Positions 32,923 through 44,627 of a DNA stretch of 64,000 nt are shown here, one piece after another (the stretch's first letter is position 1; each line of letters begins with the position of its first letter). The notes below the pieces were generated by a model. The model was given only the letters and a program-made list of their open reading frames with translations, made no database searches and was not told the origin of the DNA. The stretch is from the NCBI RefSeq assembly GCF_000203795.2, contig NW_006281112.1, positions 1 through 64,000 of the forward strand, read 5' to 3'. The DNA is from Batrachochytrium dendrobatidis JAM81 (lineage: Eukaryota; Chytridiomycota; Chytridiomycetes; Rhizophydiales). Made by a program: the position numbers and the translations under genes.

Positions 32923-35900
32923 TTATTGTGTTTCTTCACTAATAGGCAACAGCGATAAACACAACTCTCGAGGCAGTGCACTTAGTAGCGCATTCATCTG
33001 AGATTGCATGCGGGCATAATGCAATGGTGAGGGAATACATCCACCAATTATACTTCGATTTCCAGCTGGAGATAGCACTGGAGAGAAATATCTCATAAGC
33101 TCTGGAGAAGATTTCGACATGTTGGAGTTGTACAATTTGGTTTGAGGATTGGAAAAGGAAGTACTTGCTATACCAAATTGAGTGTCTCTCGAAGGCAAAG
33201 CAAACGTGTTGGTAGGATTAGATATGGATGAACGAGAAGGTGCTGAAAATATAGCTGTCTGGCCCGTAGTAGATGATGTCTCTATTTCAGAACTAAAAAT
33301 AGTCGACAGCGAAGTCGTAAGTGATCCCGTGCGGCTGCCCATCCCTTTGGTGCTGACAAGATGTGATTGATCGCTCTGATGTCGAGTATGTGGAACAGGC
33401 GAGGGAGTGCTGTTTTCAGCAGATATTTTTGGCATAGGGTCCATCAAGTTTCGAGATTGTGAGCGTGAAGAGAACGCATCCTTGTAAAACGAGTCCATCG
33501 AGCCATGGCGAGTTCGAAAATCGGTTCGTTGCTGAGATGATGTATTAGAGGATACACGCAATGATGTAATGTCTACACCAAAGTCAGGATTCCGATTTTG
33601 GCTTGTATCAGGTTCTGAGTATCCAGTCGAAGCTGATCTTGCCAATGAAAGGGATTTAGTCGTGGAAACAATGTTTGGTCGTGATCGTGGAGAATTGCAG
33701 GGCAAGTCAGATGTCGCTAGTGGTGTAGCAGTGGTGAAATAGGGTTTTTCAGTGTTGGAAGATGGGTCAGACAGATGTGCGTAGTTGATTTGATCCCCTT
33801 CAACTACAAAAAACGGAGCATATTTTTTCTATTTCCGTTAAAAACAAAAGTTTAATATCAAGTCCAAAGTAAATTAAAAACGCTGATTCAAAATCATACC
33901 ACTTCGTTTTTTAGCCGGAAATATAAGTCAATGCATTCGACATTGGCTCCTATAGCCAGTTTGTCACACACCCATGCAGCAATATCGGAATAGCACAATA
34001 CATCAAAGTACTTGTTTTGCCACTCTCGCCCAACTTCTGAGGTGCGATGCTGTAGCCATGTAGCAAAATTAGGCGATTTTAAAAACTGTCTGTATAGTTC
34101 AGGTATCGGTCGCTTTGCCGCAACGGGAAATGTGGGAGCTTAGTAGAATTGAAAATTGCAAAGTTAGAATCATTTTATGCAAAAGTAGTCATCAGCAGTG
34201 ATTAGATTGAGTTGCTTCAAATCGACTCACTGGATTGCTCTATTTGCTGAAGGAATGTATTTTGACGAAAAGGTTTGATTTCAGGTCGACTTCGTAAATG
34301 AGAGAGAGTCCTAAAATACAAATCAGTCAATTTCAAATATTAATAGTATAGATTATTCTAAACAGAAACGTACATTTGCGAAGAGTTTCCAATGATTAGA
34401 CTTTCAAAATATCGACTCATGGGATGCAAAAACCGATCAGTCAGCTCCATAAAATGTCGACGAATAAGATTATCAAGATATTCAACAGACTGTCCGTTGA
34501 TTGCGGCGTCTGTCAAATCTTTTATGAGTTTTTTATCCTTGGATAAAAACGGTCGATGCTTTACCGAAACACTCTAGTATCGAATAATTATTAGTATAAT
34601 TGAAAGCCAAAATATCACAAAACAGCAATTTGTATCTAAATTAAACGAAATACCTCGATAGTTGCATCCATTAGAAATCTACCATTATTGCTTAAAGATT
34701 TAAACAAGCGAACGACCAATTAGTATGCATACTTTGACAGCATCGCCAACAATATTATTTTAAAGCATACAATGCAAATATCCTACTTGAATGCTAAATT
34801 AGTTGAACCAAGGCCGGAATATGATTTACTAGGTGTAGAGGACTGTGGTTTGGCTACACGGATTGTATGTGGCCAAAATTCAAGTGCTGTTTGAAACATT
34901 CGGTTAGTCACTCCCAAAACTGTTCCTGATGGAGGCGGCTATGTAACGATATTAGTTTGTATACAAAAAATCAGTTGGTAAATTGAAACTATGCACCAGG
35001 ATTGTCAATATACATCATCGATACTGCTGAAAATAAAAATACCCTATTTCGATTAATTAACCGGGGAAAATCAGTGTCTTGAATAGTGAAATACGGCCTA
35101 AAATCGCCTCCAAATGGAATCTAGCATTACAAATTATAATATATCAGTCAACAGAAAACAAGTATGTCCACTCCCAATGTGCGTATTCAAATATTAAACT
35201 TACAGGTTTAATTAGCTCAACCAATGCCCATACCATTTCGCTACATGATTTAGGTACATCACCTATAACCATGATAGGCTCGGAAAGCACCATTAGCTCC
35301 CAACATACCCACAATGACGAGACCGATTTTTCAAACAATTGAAAAAAGTGTCCAGATGTGCAAAGAGCAGGAGGCGCGTTTTCCGTGCCAGCAGTAATAA
35401 CAGGAGGTATTCCTTGACGAGGAAGTTCGTGGAGTTGAGGAAACCGACTGGTAGGCGGAAACGAAAACGTCTGTGCCTTTCCCAAAAAAGGAAGTTGAAG
35501 AAGGATTGAACAATAGTTGAGTTCTAGTGAAAGTGTTGATGGTGGGGGTGGCCTGTCATGTACAGTTTAAAGATTTAGTGATTGTAGATTCAAATCATAT
35601 CGAACCAGATACATCACACGCCTTACAAACATTCAAGTACTAAAGTCTAGTCAACATACCAGGAAGCAATATTGAAGCATGCTGCTTCAAGAAGAGCCAT
35701 ACCCTGAAACGCAACGTTTGTTTCTGTAGTTGATTTACATTTAGCAGTATCAGACGCCATGGACGACTTTGCCAAAGTCTCTTCATGTTTTTTCAAATTC
35801 GTCATTTTCAAATTACTTTGTCGATCGGCTACGAGCGAGCTCATCAACTCTGGTCCCAAAAGTGATACAATCTTTAAAAACAATCCAGGCCAGGGATAGG

Positions 35901-37181
35901 GTGAAAGTAGGACCAAAGATTTCTGCAGAAAGCCGCGTCGAACTTCATTATCAGCCTGCTGCCGAAACAACACATATCCATATGTGTATCCGTCCGTATC
36001 TATTGGAAGACCAATGTTGCTTTGTGTTGATTGATGTGACTCGATAGATGGTGCAATGTGAGAGCTATTCAGCTGAAGAGAATCCGTATACAATGATGAT
36101 TGACCAGAGTTTGGTGATAACATTGAGTTTAGTGATACTGGGCCTAATGGCAGCATTGGGATCTGTTGTTTCAAGTAGAGCCGATTGCAGAAGTCGGAAT
36201 TGCGCATGCGGAATGTGAATTTAGAGTCTCCAAGATTGTCCAATGAGTTTGAATCTGGAAACGCAGAGCAAGCGCTATTCAAATATAAATCGTCAAGCTT
36301 ATATATTACTATCAGTAGCCTGTATTACAAATGACTTACATGGTTCGTTTTTCGCCTTCGGTAAAATCAATTGGAGGATAGACAAGCTCCAAAGCTAAAA
36401 TGGAATAAAAATCAGATATGCTTGTAGATACTATTGCTTGCAACAATTAATGCACTGTCAGACAAAAGATGTTACCTTGACCCATTTCTAAATCAAAATT
36501 CACGATACAAAAGCAAAGCATCCACTGCCAAAATGCAGCCAGATTCAATCGCAACAAGGCATCATTTATGGGTGTTTTTGTCGGACTCAATAGCGAAATG
36601 AGCACAGGAGATGTAGCATCTAACGGTAAACTTGAAATAGACTCATTTACATCAGATTTATGAGTGACCGGAGTGGGTTTTATTGAGGTACTGCTAGTGG
36701 GGTTGGCAATCGGTTTAGTAATGACAGGAGCAATATAGGGCTTGTTTTTGTTGCGCAAATGCGTTGAACTTTGAGTTGTAGCAGTGGATCCTGAATTAAT
36801 CTCATGTTGAATATTACTTGAATCCAAAGACGGTCGGTTAGTTTCTAAAAAAGGCTTATTATACTGAATAGTTTGTGCAAGAACAGTTGAATTGGATCCC
36901 AAAGGATTGGCCAAGACATTCGAGTCGTGTTGGGGTGGCTGCAATGGCAGCTCTGATTTCTTTGGAAGCGATAAGGCATGGAATGGTGATGTTCTTGCTG
37001 TAGGAGTCAATTCAATATAATTGTTGCATTCATCCGACATGTGTTCTTGTGGCATGAGCTTGGACGCTGCGTCCAAGCCAACCTGGTCTAGTTCATTTTG
37101 AATGTCAAAGCTTCCAGTAGCAGTATTATGCTCGGAATTACAATCCAAACCATTCAGGATATTACGTTTGTAGTTGCTCAT
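32923..37181 (-). CDS. DENND6-like DENN-domain Rab exchange factor, 1138 aa
   Basis: The model is complement(join(32923-33828, 33900-34138, 34231-34310, 34374-34573, 34654-34690, 34787-34938, 35043-35120, 35204-35552, 35660-36274, 36340-36394, 36476-37181)); all phases agree. Motifs in order are LELVYPPIDFTEGEKR, SAFPDSNS, GDSKFTFRMR, YTYGYVLFRQ, RGFLQKSLVLLSPYPWPGLF, LWVCWELMVLSEPIMVIG, DFRPYFTIQDTDF, GTVLGVTNRMF, EFWPHTIRV and KKYAPFFVVEGD. This is the DENND6/AFI1-type DENN module, which activates Rab GTPases on recycling endosomes (Rab14 for DENND6A). Long disordered extensions at the N-terminus (~235 aa) and C-terminus (~290 aa, Ser-rich) make it about twice the human length. Confidence 0.88.
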
Positions 37182-37586
37182 GCTAATTGAGACAAGAAGC
37201 GAGTATAAATTTGGATAGTCTATTCAGTAGATGACAGACAGTCTGGCGATGAAAGATTGCAGTTGCAGTTGATGGCGAGTCCAGATTTCGCTCCAATATT
37301 CGATAAAACTCTTTAGTTATAAACAGGCAGAATAAAAATAATAAATTAAACTGAAAGCTTAAACAAGACAAGTGCAGTGGATTTTCTTTGGTTGTATGGT
37401 GTGGTTAGTTGACCCAACAAGCTTGCTCTGGTTGCAGGAAACTTGAAACGACAAAAACTACGAATCGTCTGTTGAAGATCGAACACGCTCTTGTTGGTGC
37501 TGAAATCTGCAGTCATTCTACTGATGTATTCATGTAAGTGGGCCAATCTATTCCAAAGAAAAACTAGGAAATCACTGCAAGGATAT
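37182..37586. promoter_or_regulatory. Promoter side of DENND6
   Basis: This is the spacer between the DENND6 start (37181, minus) and the repeat fragment at 37587. No TATA box or repeated motif stands out. Confidence 0.3.
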
Positions 37587-37868
37587 TTGAATACTGTTGT
37601 GCTTTCCTATTGAAATTAACTTTGGCATTCCCAGTGCCTGAAGTCGCATACCGTACAAACCCACTTTCTATTAAAGCAATTGCCAGCAGAATTCAAGAAT
37701 AGACAAAATGGAACTTTATATCTTGCAATACTTGTACTTGCTGAACAATTGGAAGATCATGTCGAATCTGCACTTTAATGAGTTTAAAGGACACGATGCT
37801 GTCCAGTAAACCTGAGAGAAATTGTATTTTGTATTTGACTTTTAGGTTTCATTTTACGTGAATACGAC
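37587..37868. repeat. Truncated dispersed repeat (MITE-like), right end intact
   Basis: It contains the ordered words ttgaatactgttgtgctttcctattg (split match to 46350 and 57070), gctgtccagtaa and the right terminus TTTCATTTTACGTGAATACG (37848-37867), which matches the right end at 46665-46684 almost exactly. The left terminus is missing. The element ends only about five bases before the start codon of the next gene. Confidence 0.6.
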
Positions 37869-37872
37869 TGCC

Positions 37873-38752
37873 ATGACGGTTACCACAGTTCATCAGCCGC
37901 AATCTGGAGAGATCATTGCATCCAACCCCAATAGCTGGACTGCTACTTTGGGTGCTGCATATGTATCTTCCATTGAAACCAGGCCTGTCCTGACAAAGGC
38001 TATTACTGCCTCGATTCTCAACGGATTTCAAGAGATTATTGCTTTGTTAGCAACTGGCCAACGTATCAGCGATGGATTAGACAAGGCATTGAAGATGGCT
38101 GCATATGGTTGGTATAGCATAGCTGTTTTTTGATACAATGGCAGTCTACATTGAATAGAATCATGTTGAATGACCATCAAGTAGTTTGGATTGGTGTTTA
38201 ACCTGACTATTGCATCTACAATCACTCAACCTGTAGGATTGTTTGTGAGTGGGCCGACTGGGAATTATTTGTTTTTAGCGCTAGAGAAACTCACTGGCAA
38301 TTCAACTCGGCCTGCATGGCAAACAACAGCCTTGAAGTTGCTTGCAAGCAACTTTGTCATCTCGCCAACCCTCAACACTTTATATCTGACATTTATTGCT
38401 CTGATTTCTGGAGCATCGCTTGCAGATGCTGGCGTATTTGTCAAGCAAAGATTGCTGTCGATCATGAAAGTGTCCTGGACAGTCTTTCCCCTAGCACAAC
38501 TGTTTGCATTCAAGGTGAGTCTTGAACTCATACATTGACCTAGATCTGGTATTCAACTAATGCATTTATTTTAATGGATTGGATTGCTACGCATTACGAT
38601 TGCGACAACAGTATCTACAGCCCAGCCTGTGGCTTCCATTCTTCAACTTTATCGCATTCTTGATGGGAACATTTATCAATATTAAAGCAAAGCTTGCTCA
38701 AAAGAAACTAGCCAAGACGAAAGGATCCGATGATCATGAAAAAGATGAATAG
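37873..38752 (+). CDS. Mpv17/PMP22-like membrane protein (diverged)
   Basis: The exons are about 37873-38107, 38185-38514 and 38612-38752. The N-terminal part reads WTATLGAAYVSSIETRPVLTKAITASILNG, resembling the W..Y...L...P..T.A...G start of Mpv17 proteins. Later VSWTVFPLAQLFAFKYLQPSLWLPFFNF matches the W-P-Q-x3-F-x(6)-W-x-PFFN pattern, and the C-terminus is Lys-rich. About four membrane segments are present. The join between exons 1 and 2 is not resolved: exon 1 ends in phase 1 at the best donor while exon 2 reads in phase 0 (FGLVFNLT). Either a non-consensus splice site or an indel is involved. Location (mitochondrial or peroxisomal membrane) is unknown. Confidence 0.6.
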
Positions 38753-38850
38753 TTGTTTGGTCTGCAAAATTGGGTGGTTTCATGACAATAAAACAAGTTT
38801 AATGAATTGATTTCAGCTCTAACCTGTTTCCAGCAACTCCAACAGTTATA

Positions 38851-40549
38851 ATGGGTCCCAACATTGTCTTTGGCATTGACTTGGATGTGCAGCCTTGGAA
38901 GGAATATGTTCTTATCTTCTCTTTTATCGTATTCTTTTGGGAAACCTATCTCAAGTATGCTGCATCTGTTGCTGCTGTTGAGGATTCGTTCATATTCTGA
39001 TTTGAATTGGTTTATTATGCATTCACATCTAGTGTTCGCCAGCACAAGAAGCTAGGCATCAAGACCATTCCTGCTCAAGTCCACAAGGCATTCGAACCCC
39101 ATACTCTGTCCATTCAAGACTTTGAGAAATCTCGCCACTACAGTTATGACAAGTCAACCTACAACTTCATTGCAACCGCTTACTCGCAACTGGAAACGAC
39201 ACTCATATTTTCATTCAATCTCTTGCCTTGGGTTTGGACATATGCTGGCAATCTTCGTGCTCGTCTTGGCTATGGTGTCGAGGCAGAGGTGAGTCTGCAA
39301 TGTCTGCATTATCTAGATGAATTGATCCTTACCATCTGCTTTATTCCTGATACAACCTTGTTTAGATCCTGCAGTCTGTCATCTTTGCAGGAGTTTGTGT
39401 TCTCGCTTCCACTGTGATCAACCTACCCTTGTCGCTTTATTACACTTTTGTACTGGAAGTCAAGCATGGATTCAACAAGCAGACATTGGGTCTTTATCTC
39501 TCTGACTCCCTCAAGAGTCTCTTTCTAACTGCTGTTATTGGCGGTCCTGTTCTCTCTGTATTCCTTTTCATCATCCAATGGGCTGGCTCAAACTTTTATT
39601 TCTACACTTGGATCTTTTTTGTTTGCTTCCAGCTTGCTGCTATAGTCGTTTATCCTACGTTTATTCAGCCCCTGTTCAACAAGTTTGACAACCTACCAGA
39701 GGGTGAGCTCAAGGTCAAGATTGATCAGCTTGCTGCCGATGTCAAGTTTCCTCTCACCAAGGTATTCGTGGTTGATGGATCTAAGCGCTCCTCCCACTCC
39801 AATGCCTACTTTTTCGGCTTCTTCAAAAACAAGCGCATTGTTATTTTTGATACTCTGTTGGAACAGGCTACTCATAGTGAAGTTATTGCTATACTCGGTA
39901 AGTGGTGGTTTGACTATTCCATTATGAAAAAGTCGCATCAAATCAAATCGTTGTTTTGATTGGCAGTGCTGGATCTCGTAATGCAGTTTATTAAGCACAT
40001 GAACTACTTTTGGCGTATGGGTTTATATTATAGCACACGAGCTTGGACATTGGCATTTTGGTCATATATGGAAGCGTTTGATTGTCATTCAGTCACATTT
40101 GTTTGTTCTTTTCTACTTGTTTAGCAAGGTCATTACACTGGACTCTATCTACACGTCGTTTGGATTTGACTCGAAACCAATTATTATTGGATTCTTACTT
40201 TTCCAGGTACGTTTTATACTGATTCTCAAGCTTTATTTTAGTAGTATTGTTGTATACACAGTAGCACTAGCTTACCACTCGTCATATTTGATTTCAGTTC
40301 ATTTTCACTCCTGTCGAGTCTGTTATGGGATTCATCATGAACCTCATCTCTCGCCATGATGAATTTCAAGCCGATGCATACGCCAAAAACCGTAACTATG
40401 CCACCGATCTTAAAAATGGACTTATCAAAATCCATCTCAAAAACAGCTCGAATCTCAATCCCGACAAGCTATACAGTATTTGGCATTATTCTCATCCGCC
40501 TCTTGTAGAACGCCTTAGTGCTTTACTTCAAAAATCCAAATCGGACTAA
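38851..40549 (+). CDS. STE24: STE24, CAAX prenyl protease 1
   Basis: The model is join(38851-38954, 39033-39288, 39366-39897, 40034-40206, 40298-40549), 438 aa, the usual family length. The N-terminus carries FFWETYLNVRQHKK, then GFNKQTLGLYLSD, YPTFIQPLFNKF, SNAYFFGFFKNKRIVIFDTLLEQ, the zinc-protease motif HELGH at 299-303 (AHELGHW) and the third ligand region SRHDEFQADAYAKNR, ending SIWHYSHPPLVERLSAL. Ste24 is an ER and inner-nuclear multispanning metalloprotease that removes -AAX from farnesylated proteins and also clears clogged translocons. It begins 98 bp after the Mpv17-like gene on the same strand. Confidence 0.95.
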
Positions 40550-41079
40550 ATAGTATGTCGCAGGCATGGTTTTGGATTTCAAGCTATTATGATGAAACTC
40601 GAACGGCATTATTTTCTGATATGAAATACTTGCAATGTGTTGAAAAATGAAATTTGGAGTCTAACGGCTTACTGTTGCATAATGATTGTGATAATGTGAT
40701 GGAAAACTCGACTTTATTTGACCAATGATATACTTTTCGGAAGAGGGCGGCAATGCATCATCTTTATGCCATTTCATACTACCACCCAGTTTAATTATCC
40801 CGATACGTAGCTATCCTCCCTTGATGTCGAAGCAAGCTTGTGCGTTTTTTAATTATCAAGCGTACAGGCTTGTATATTGAGGAAATAGTATATTTCTGCC
40901 ATACAACGCATAATCCGTAGCTGCATGGTGAGGCTGGTTGGTATGGTGCCGAAAGGGAGATATCGGAACCAATATAGCTTGAAAAGCAATCCAACAAAGA
41001 CATAAATTGAAACAAAACACTCGTCTTATATTCTATCCATACGATCTCCATCTTAAGCCATCCACTCTCATCAACAGCC
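40550..41079. other. Spacer before the 201-aa secreted protein gene
   Basis: These 530 bp are the 3' region of STE24 and the promoter of the gene at 41080. A weak TATA-like word (cttatattcta) lies near 41027. No gene is seen. Confidence 0.35.
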
Positions 41080-41685
41080 ATGAAAATCAGTGCAATCTAT
41101 GTGCTTACTGGACTGATAGTTGCTATGAGTGCAACTCCGATTGATCCAGCAGTTCGTGATTTATTTAGTGATGAGCCACAAAGAAACATGTATCAAGATC
41201 AAGCTGCGTATCAAGGTGATGTAGTACTTGATCCACCAGAATTTGACGAGTCTCCAGATCAACAGTCAAATGATATCGAGGCAGTGCGTGATGCTTCTCA
41301 AGAAGATGGTGATTTACCGTATTCAATAGCAGATGGTCAATCTAAACCAATCAGACAAACAAAAGTTCCATACACTCGGTTGGCTCAGTCCACATCTAGA
41401 CAAGCAAGTATTCGCTCTCAAGTCGAGGCAGATGATCAGGCATGCAAACAAACAACCCAATATCTTTCTATTCTAGATAAAAATCTGGGAATTTTTTTGG
41501 AAATATGGGATTTATTTCAAGAGAAACGCAAAGAGGCTTATCAGGAAGGTCCTGGTGAGCATCGTAATCGTGCGGTACTGGAAAAATACAAACTAGGCAT
41601 TACACTGCGTAAAGCTGGAGAATGTTACAAACAAGTGGCTTATGAATCACGTAGGCGCAAGTGTGCTAACAAGGCAGTTGGATAG
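41080..41685 (+). CDS. Secreted protein of unknown function, 201 aa
   Basis: This is a single-exon gene. Residues 1-18 are a signal peptide (MKISAIYVLTGLIVAMSA), followed by TPIDP. Residues ~25-120 are acidic and disordered, rich in Asp, Glu, Gln and Ser. Residues ~120-201 are predicted helical with three Cys (ACKQT, GECYKQ, RKCANK) and a charged stretch FQEKRKEAYQEGPGEHRNR. No enzyme motif is seen. Architecture (signal peptide, acidic linker, helical tail) resembles lineage-specific secreted families of pathogenic chytrids as I recall them; this is not a homology claim. It stands 664 bp upstream of KEP-3 on the same strand, making a small cluster of secreted-protein genes. Confidence 0.7.
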   Translation: MKISAIYVLTGLIVAMSATPIDPAVRDLFSDEPQRNMYQDQAAYQGDVVLDPPEFDESPDQQSNDIEAVRDASQEDGDLPYSIADGQSKPIRQTKVPYTRLAQSTSRQASIRSQVEADDQACKQTTQYLSILDKNLGIFLEIWDLFQEKRKEAYQEGPGEHRNRAVLEKYKLGITLRKAGECYKQVAYESRRRKCANKAVG

Positions 41686-41895
41686 ACTATCGTGCATTAA
41701 CCTACGTAATGTTGAGCTACCAAGAGTGTCAATCGGCTGCGATACTAAAACTGTTTTTAATAAAATTGAAATTCAATACATTTTTTAAAACAGCAGTTAC
41801 ATAACAGAACAAGTGTCTGTATGGGTGCTTGTTACCATGGACATGTTTGTATGGGTTGAATGTGTATTTGTGTGTCAAAGTTGAACGATAGCCAA

Positions 41896-42349
41896 GATAA
41901 GCATGTATAGCTCAAGTCGCGATGAAACATTTTTGGCTGGTAATGTGGACAAGCACACACATATCTACATGACTGAGCATGTCACATTTGGGCAAGCTCA
42001 ATCTAGTCTGTTTTGCGGTCATTCACAAACGCATGTTTTCCAACGAGATGATGGAGCGATAGTATGTTTCAATACAAATATGCATGGACTACACAAACAC
42101 ACGTTGGCTCATATCAGTACACAACGCAAATTTGGCTACAACCAGAACGCGATACAGAATTGAACCCAACACGTCCATTGGCTCACAGTGTGTATGTATA
42201 AGCAGGTCGAAGCCATCAAGTGTATTGAACAGACAGCCAGTACACAGCTATTTTTAACCATACATCGAGTATTGTCTATAAATAGTAGTGTAGTTTGCAC
42301 CTTTTCAACTCATCACCAACAACAATCTTTATACACTTAGACAACTAAA
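41896..42349 (+). promoter_or_regulatory. KEP-3 promoter block
   Basis: The left part (41896-42030) resembles positions 20-160 upstream of KEP-1. The right part (42037-42296) aligns without gaps to 19539-19798 upstream of KEP-2 with two differences. The TATA box TATAAATA is at 42277-42284, 73 bp before the ATG. The 5' UTR words caccaacaacaatctttatac are shared with KEP-1, so this copy combines features of both others. Confidence 0.8.
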
Positions 42350-42676
42350 ATGCAATTCACCAGTGCCTTCATTGTAGCAGCATCAATCATTGCAACAGTA
42401 CATGCTGCTGTGATTCCAATGCCAAGCCATCCAGCCTTACAAAAAAGATCGGCGGATATGATAGCAGCACCTTTGGCTGAAAATTTAATCCAACGACGAT
42501 CAGCTCACTTTGAATCTAATCTACCAAGTCTTGAACGCCGATCTCCTGATGATGATCCAACGTTTGGTTCGAGAACAATTGACAACTGGCCCATGTGGAG
42601 TTCAAGTTTTGGTAATGGTGGTTTCAACCATGGCTTTGGCAGTGGTGGTTTTGGTGGTGGTGGTTTTGCCAACTAA
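42350..42676 (+). CDS. Secreted Kex2-type peptide precursor (KEP-3), 108 aa
   Basis: This is a single-exon gene. The signal peptide is residues 1-19 (MQFTSAFIVAASIIATVHA), then AVIPMPSHPALQKR. Dibasic sites follow at LIQRR and LERR, giving SADMIAAPLAENLIQ and SAHFESNLPSLE, each beginning with Ser as in KEP-1 and KEP-2. The C-terminal peptide is Trp/Gly/Phe-rich (WPMWSSSFGNGGF, then GFGSGGFGGGGF). It has one repeat-type unit where KEP-2 has seven. The shared first residues MQ-x4-A-x-IVA, the Ser-start peptides and the ESN/ESK-x(4)-P-x-LERR box show common ancestry. Role unknown. Confidence 0.8.
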   Translation: MQFTSAFIVAASIIATVHAAVIPMPSHPALQKRSADMIAAPLAENLIQRRSAHFESNLPSLERRSPDDDPTFGSRTIDNWPMWSSSFGNGGFNHGFGSGGFGGGGFAN

Positions 42677-42739
42677 ACGATTCAATTCCAGAAACTTGAT
42701 AACTGGACAATCATAATAAATTATTAATTATTAACTTAA

Positions 42740-42825
42740 ACTCAGTGTGTTCACATAGAATGAAATGCTAAACAAGAGTGACAGTTTCATGGAGTGATTG
42801 CTGGACAAAATCTAAACTTGGTTTT
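42740..42825. repeat. Left end of dispersed repeat behind KEP-3
   Basis: The words gtgttcacatagaatgaaatgctaa, gtgacagtttcatgg and tgctggacaa match, in order, the left part of the repeat at 57726 (gtattcatgtaaaac, cagccagtttcatgaaatgg, cactggacaa). It starts about 65 bp after the KEP-3 stop codon. Confidence 0.4.
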
Positions 42826-42872
42826 TTCTTGGCTCATCTACTAATCTTGCTTGATATTGACTACACGCTAGC

Positions 42873-44627
42873 ATGCAGACAGAGAGCTCTATTGTGTCGC
42901 CTGTTGACCAGAGTGTCTACAAGACTGTGCGTCTATCCACTCGTGAAGAGGCCATGGCTGCTGTGAATAAAGCTCATGCTGCTCAAGCTGCCTGGAAAGC
43001 TACTTCACTCGAAAACCGCATTGCCCTGGTTACCAAGTTTGTTGAGCATTTTGTAGGCATGCAAGACGATATTTGTCTGGAACTGACCTGGCTGATTGGA
43101 AGGTGAATTTGCATATTTTCTGTTAGCATTGACAGTGTCTATGGACTGTTTGTCAATAACCCTCGGTCTGCTTCCTGGATAATTGTTCTCTATTGGCTCG
43201 CGATTTTTAATTTATTGCTGGATCTGCCCTTCATATAGACCATTGCAGCAGAACAAGAACGAAGTACGAGGTTTTGAGGAACGAGCCCGTCACCTGCTCT
43301 CAATTGCCAAAGAAAGTCTTGTCGACACTCCTCTTGTCAAACAAGGGTTTAATCGTTTTATTCGTCGTGAGCCTCTTGGTGTCATCTTTTCGATCGCTGC
43401 GTGGAACTATCCATATCTGATTGCTGTGAATGTCGTTGTTCCTGCTCTTCTTTCCGGAAATACTGTGCTTTTGAAACAAGCTCCTCAAACTTTTCCTTGC
43501 GGAGAGCGGTTTGCTCAGGCTTTTGCTATGGCCGGATTGCCTGCCGGCGTGTTTCAAAATCTGTGTATGGACCATGCAGTTGCTGAAGCTGTTATTCAAA
43601 ATCCACTTGTAAACCATGTGCAGTTTACTGGATCCGTTCGTGGTGGACGTGAAGTTAACCGTGCGGCTGCTGACAGGTTTATTAGTTGAGTTTTATTCAT
43701 CATGAAAGCTAAAATGCTGCTTATGCTATGCATTTGCTAATCTTATTTAATATTTTAAATTGTACTGAATTATTTTGGTAGCTGTGGGATTGGAGCTGGG
43801 TGGAAATGATCCTGCATTTGTTCGAAGTGATGCAGATTTGCTCAGTGCAGCAGAGAGTCTTGTCGATGGCGCCATGTACAACTCTGGCCAAAGCTGCTGC
43901 GGCGTGGAACGCATCTACGTTCATAAAGACGTATACCAAGCGTTTGTAGACAAGGTTGTTGAGATCACAAAACAGTATGTGCTTGGAAATCCCATGAAAG
44001 AAGGGGTTAATCTTGGTCCTGTGATTAGCATTCAGGCTGCCAAGGCTATCCGGGAGCATGTTGCAGATGCTGTTGCCAAAGGTGCCAAAAATCTTATTCC
44101 AGAATCATGTTTCTCTGCAGCCAAGGTAGCTATTTTGCTTGCATGATTTAAATTCAACTGAAGCATTTATTAACAAAAGTAGCAATTTTAGGAAAAAACT
44201 CCTTATGTTGCACCACAGATTTTGGTGGATGTGGACCACACTATGCGTATCATGACTGAAGAAACGTTTGGACCTGTGGTGGGAATCATGAAAGTTTCAA
44301 GCGATGAGGAAGCGATTCGTCTCATGAATGATAGTGATTTTGGATTAACAGCATCCATCTGGACCAAGGATGTGAATGCAGCAATGCAGATTGGTGATGC
44401 GTAAGTGGTAACCAACTTGAATATCTATTTGCTTTTGATTATAGATGCTAAATTTGGCTGAATTTAGACTTCAAACTGGCACGGTGTTTTTGAATCGATG
44501 CGACTACCTAGATCCTGCGTTGCCGTGGATCGGAGTTAAAGATTCTGGACGTGGATGCTCGTTATCTACTCTTGGGTTTGACCAGCTTACTCGTCCAAAA
44601 TCATTCCATTTTCGTCTTCCAGCTTAG
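42873..44627 (+). CDS. Aldehyde dehydrogenase, 462 aa
   Basis: The model is join(42873-43102, 43239-43684, 43782-44125, 44192-44400, 44468-44627). Visible motifs are REPLGVIFSIAAWNYP (cofactor-binding region), FTGSVRGG, the general-base Glu230 in LELGGN and the catalytic Cys264 in NSGQSCCG, 34 residues apart as in ALDH2. Also present are TEETFGPVVGI and the C-terminal GVKDSGRG. It oxidises an aldehyde to the acid with NAD(P). The sequence is of the succinate-semialdehyde/broad-range fungal type, but substrate cannot be read from sequence. No mitochondrial presequence is evident. Exon 2 uses the donor GTTGAG at 43685, chosen because it alone keeps RFITVGLELGG in frame. Confidence 0.9.

Noticed and set aside
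38851..40549. STE24 as dedicated processing machinery for the KEP peptides
   Set aside because: Ste24 acts on prenylated CAAX proteins at the ER membrane; the KEP products are secreted, dibasic and lack a CAAX end. Proximity to KEP-3 is likely chance.
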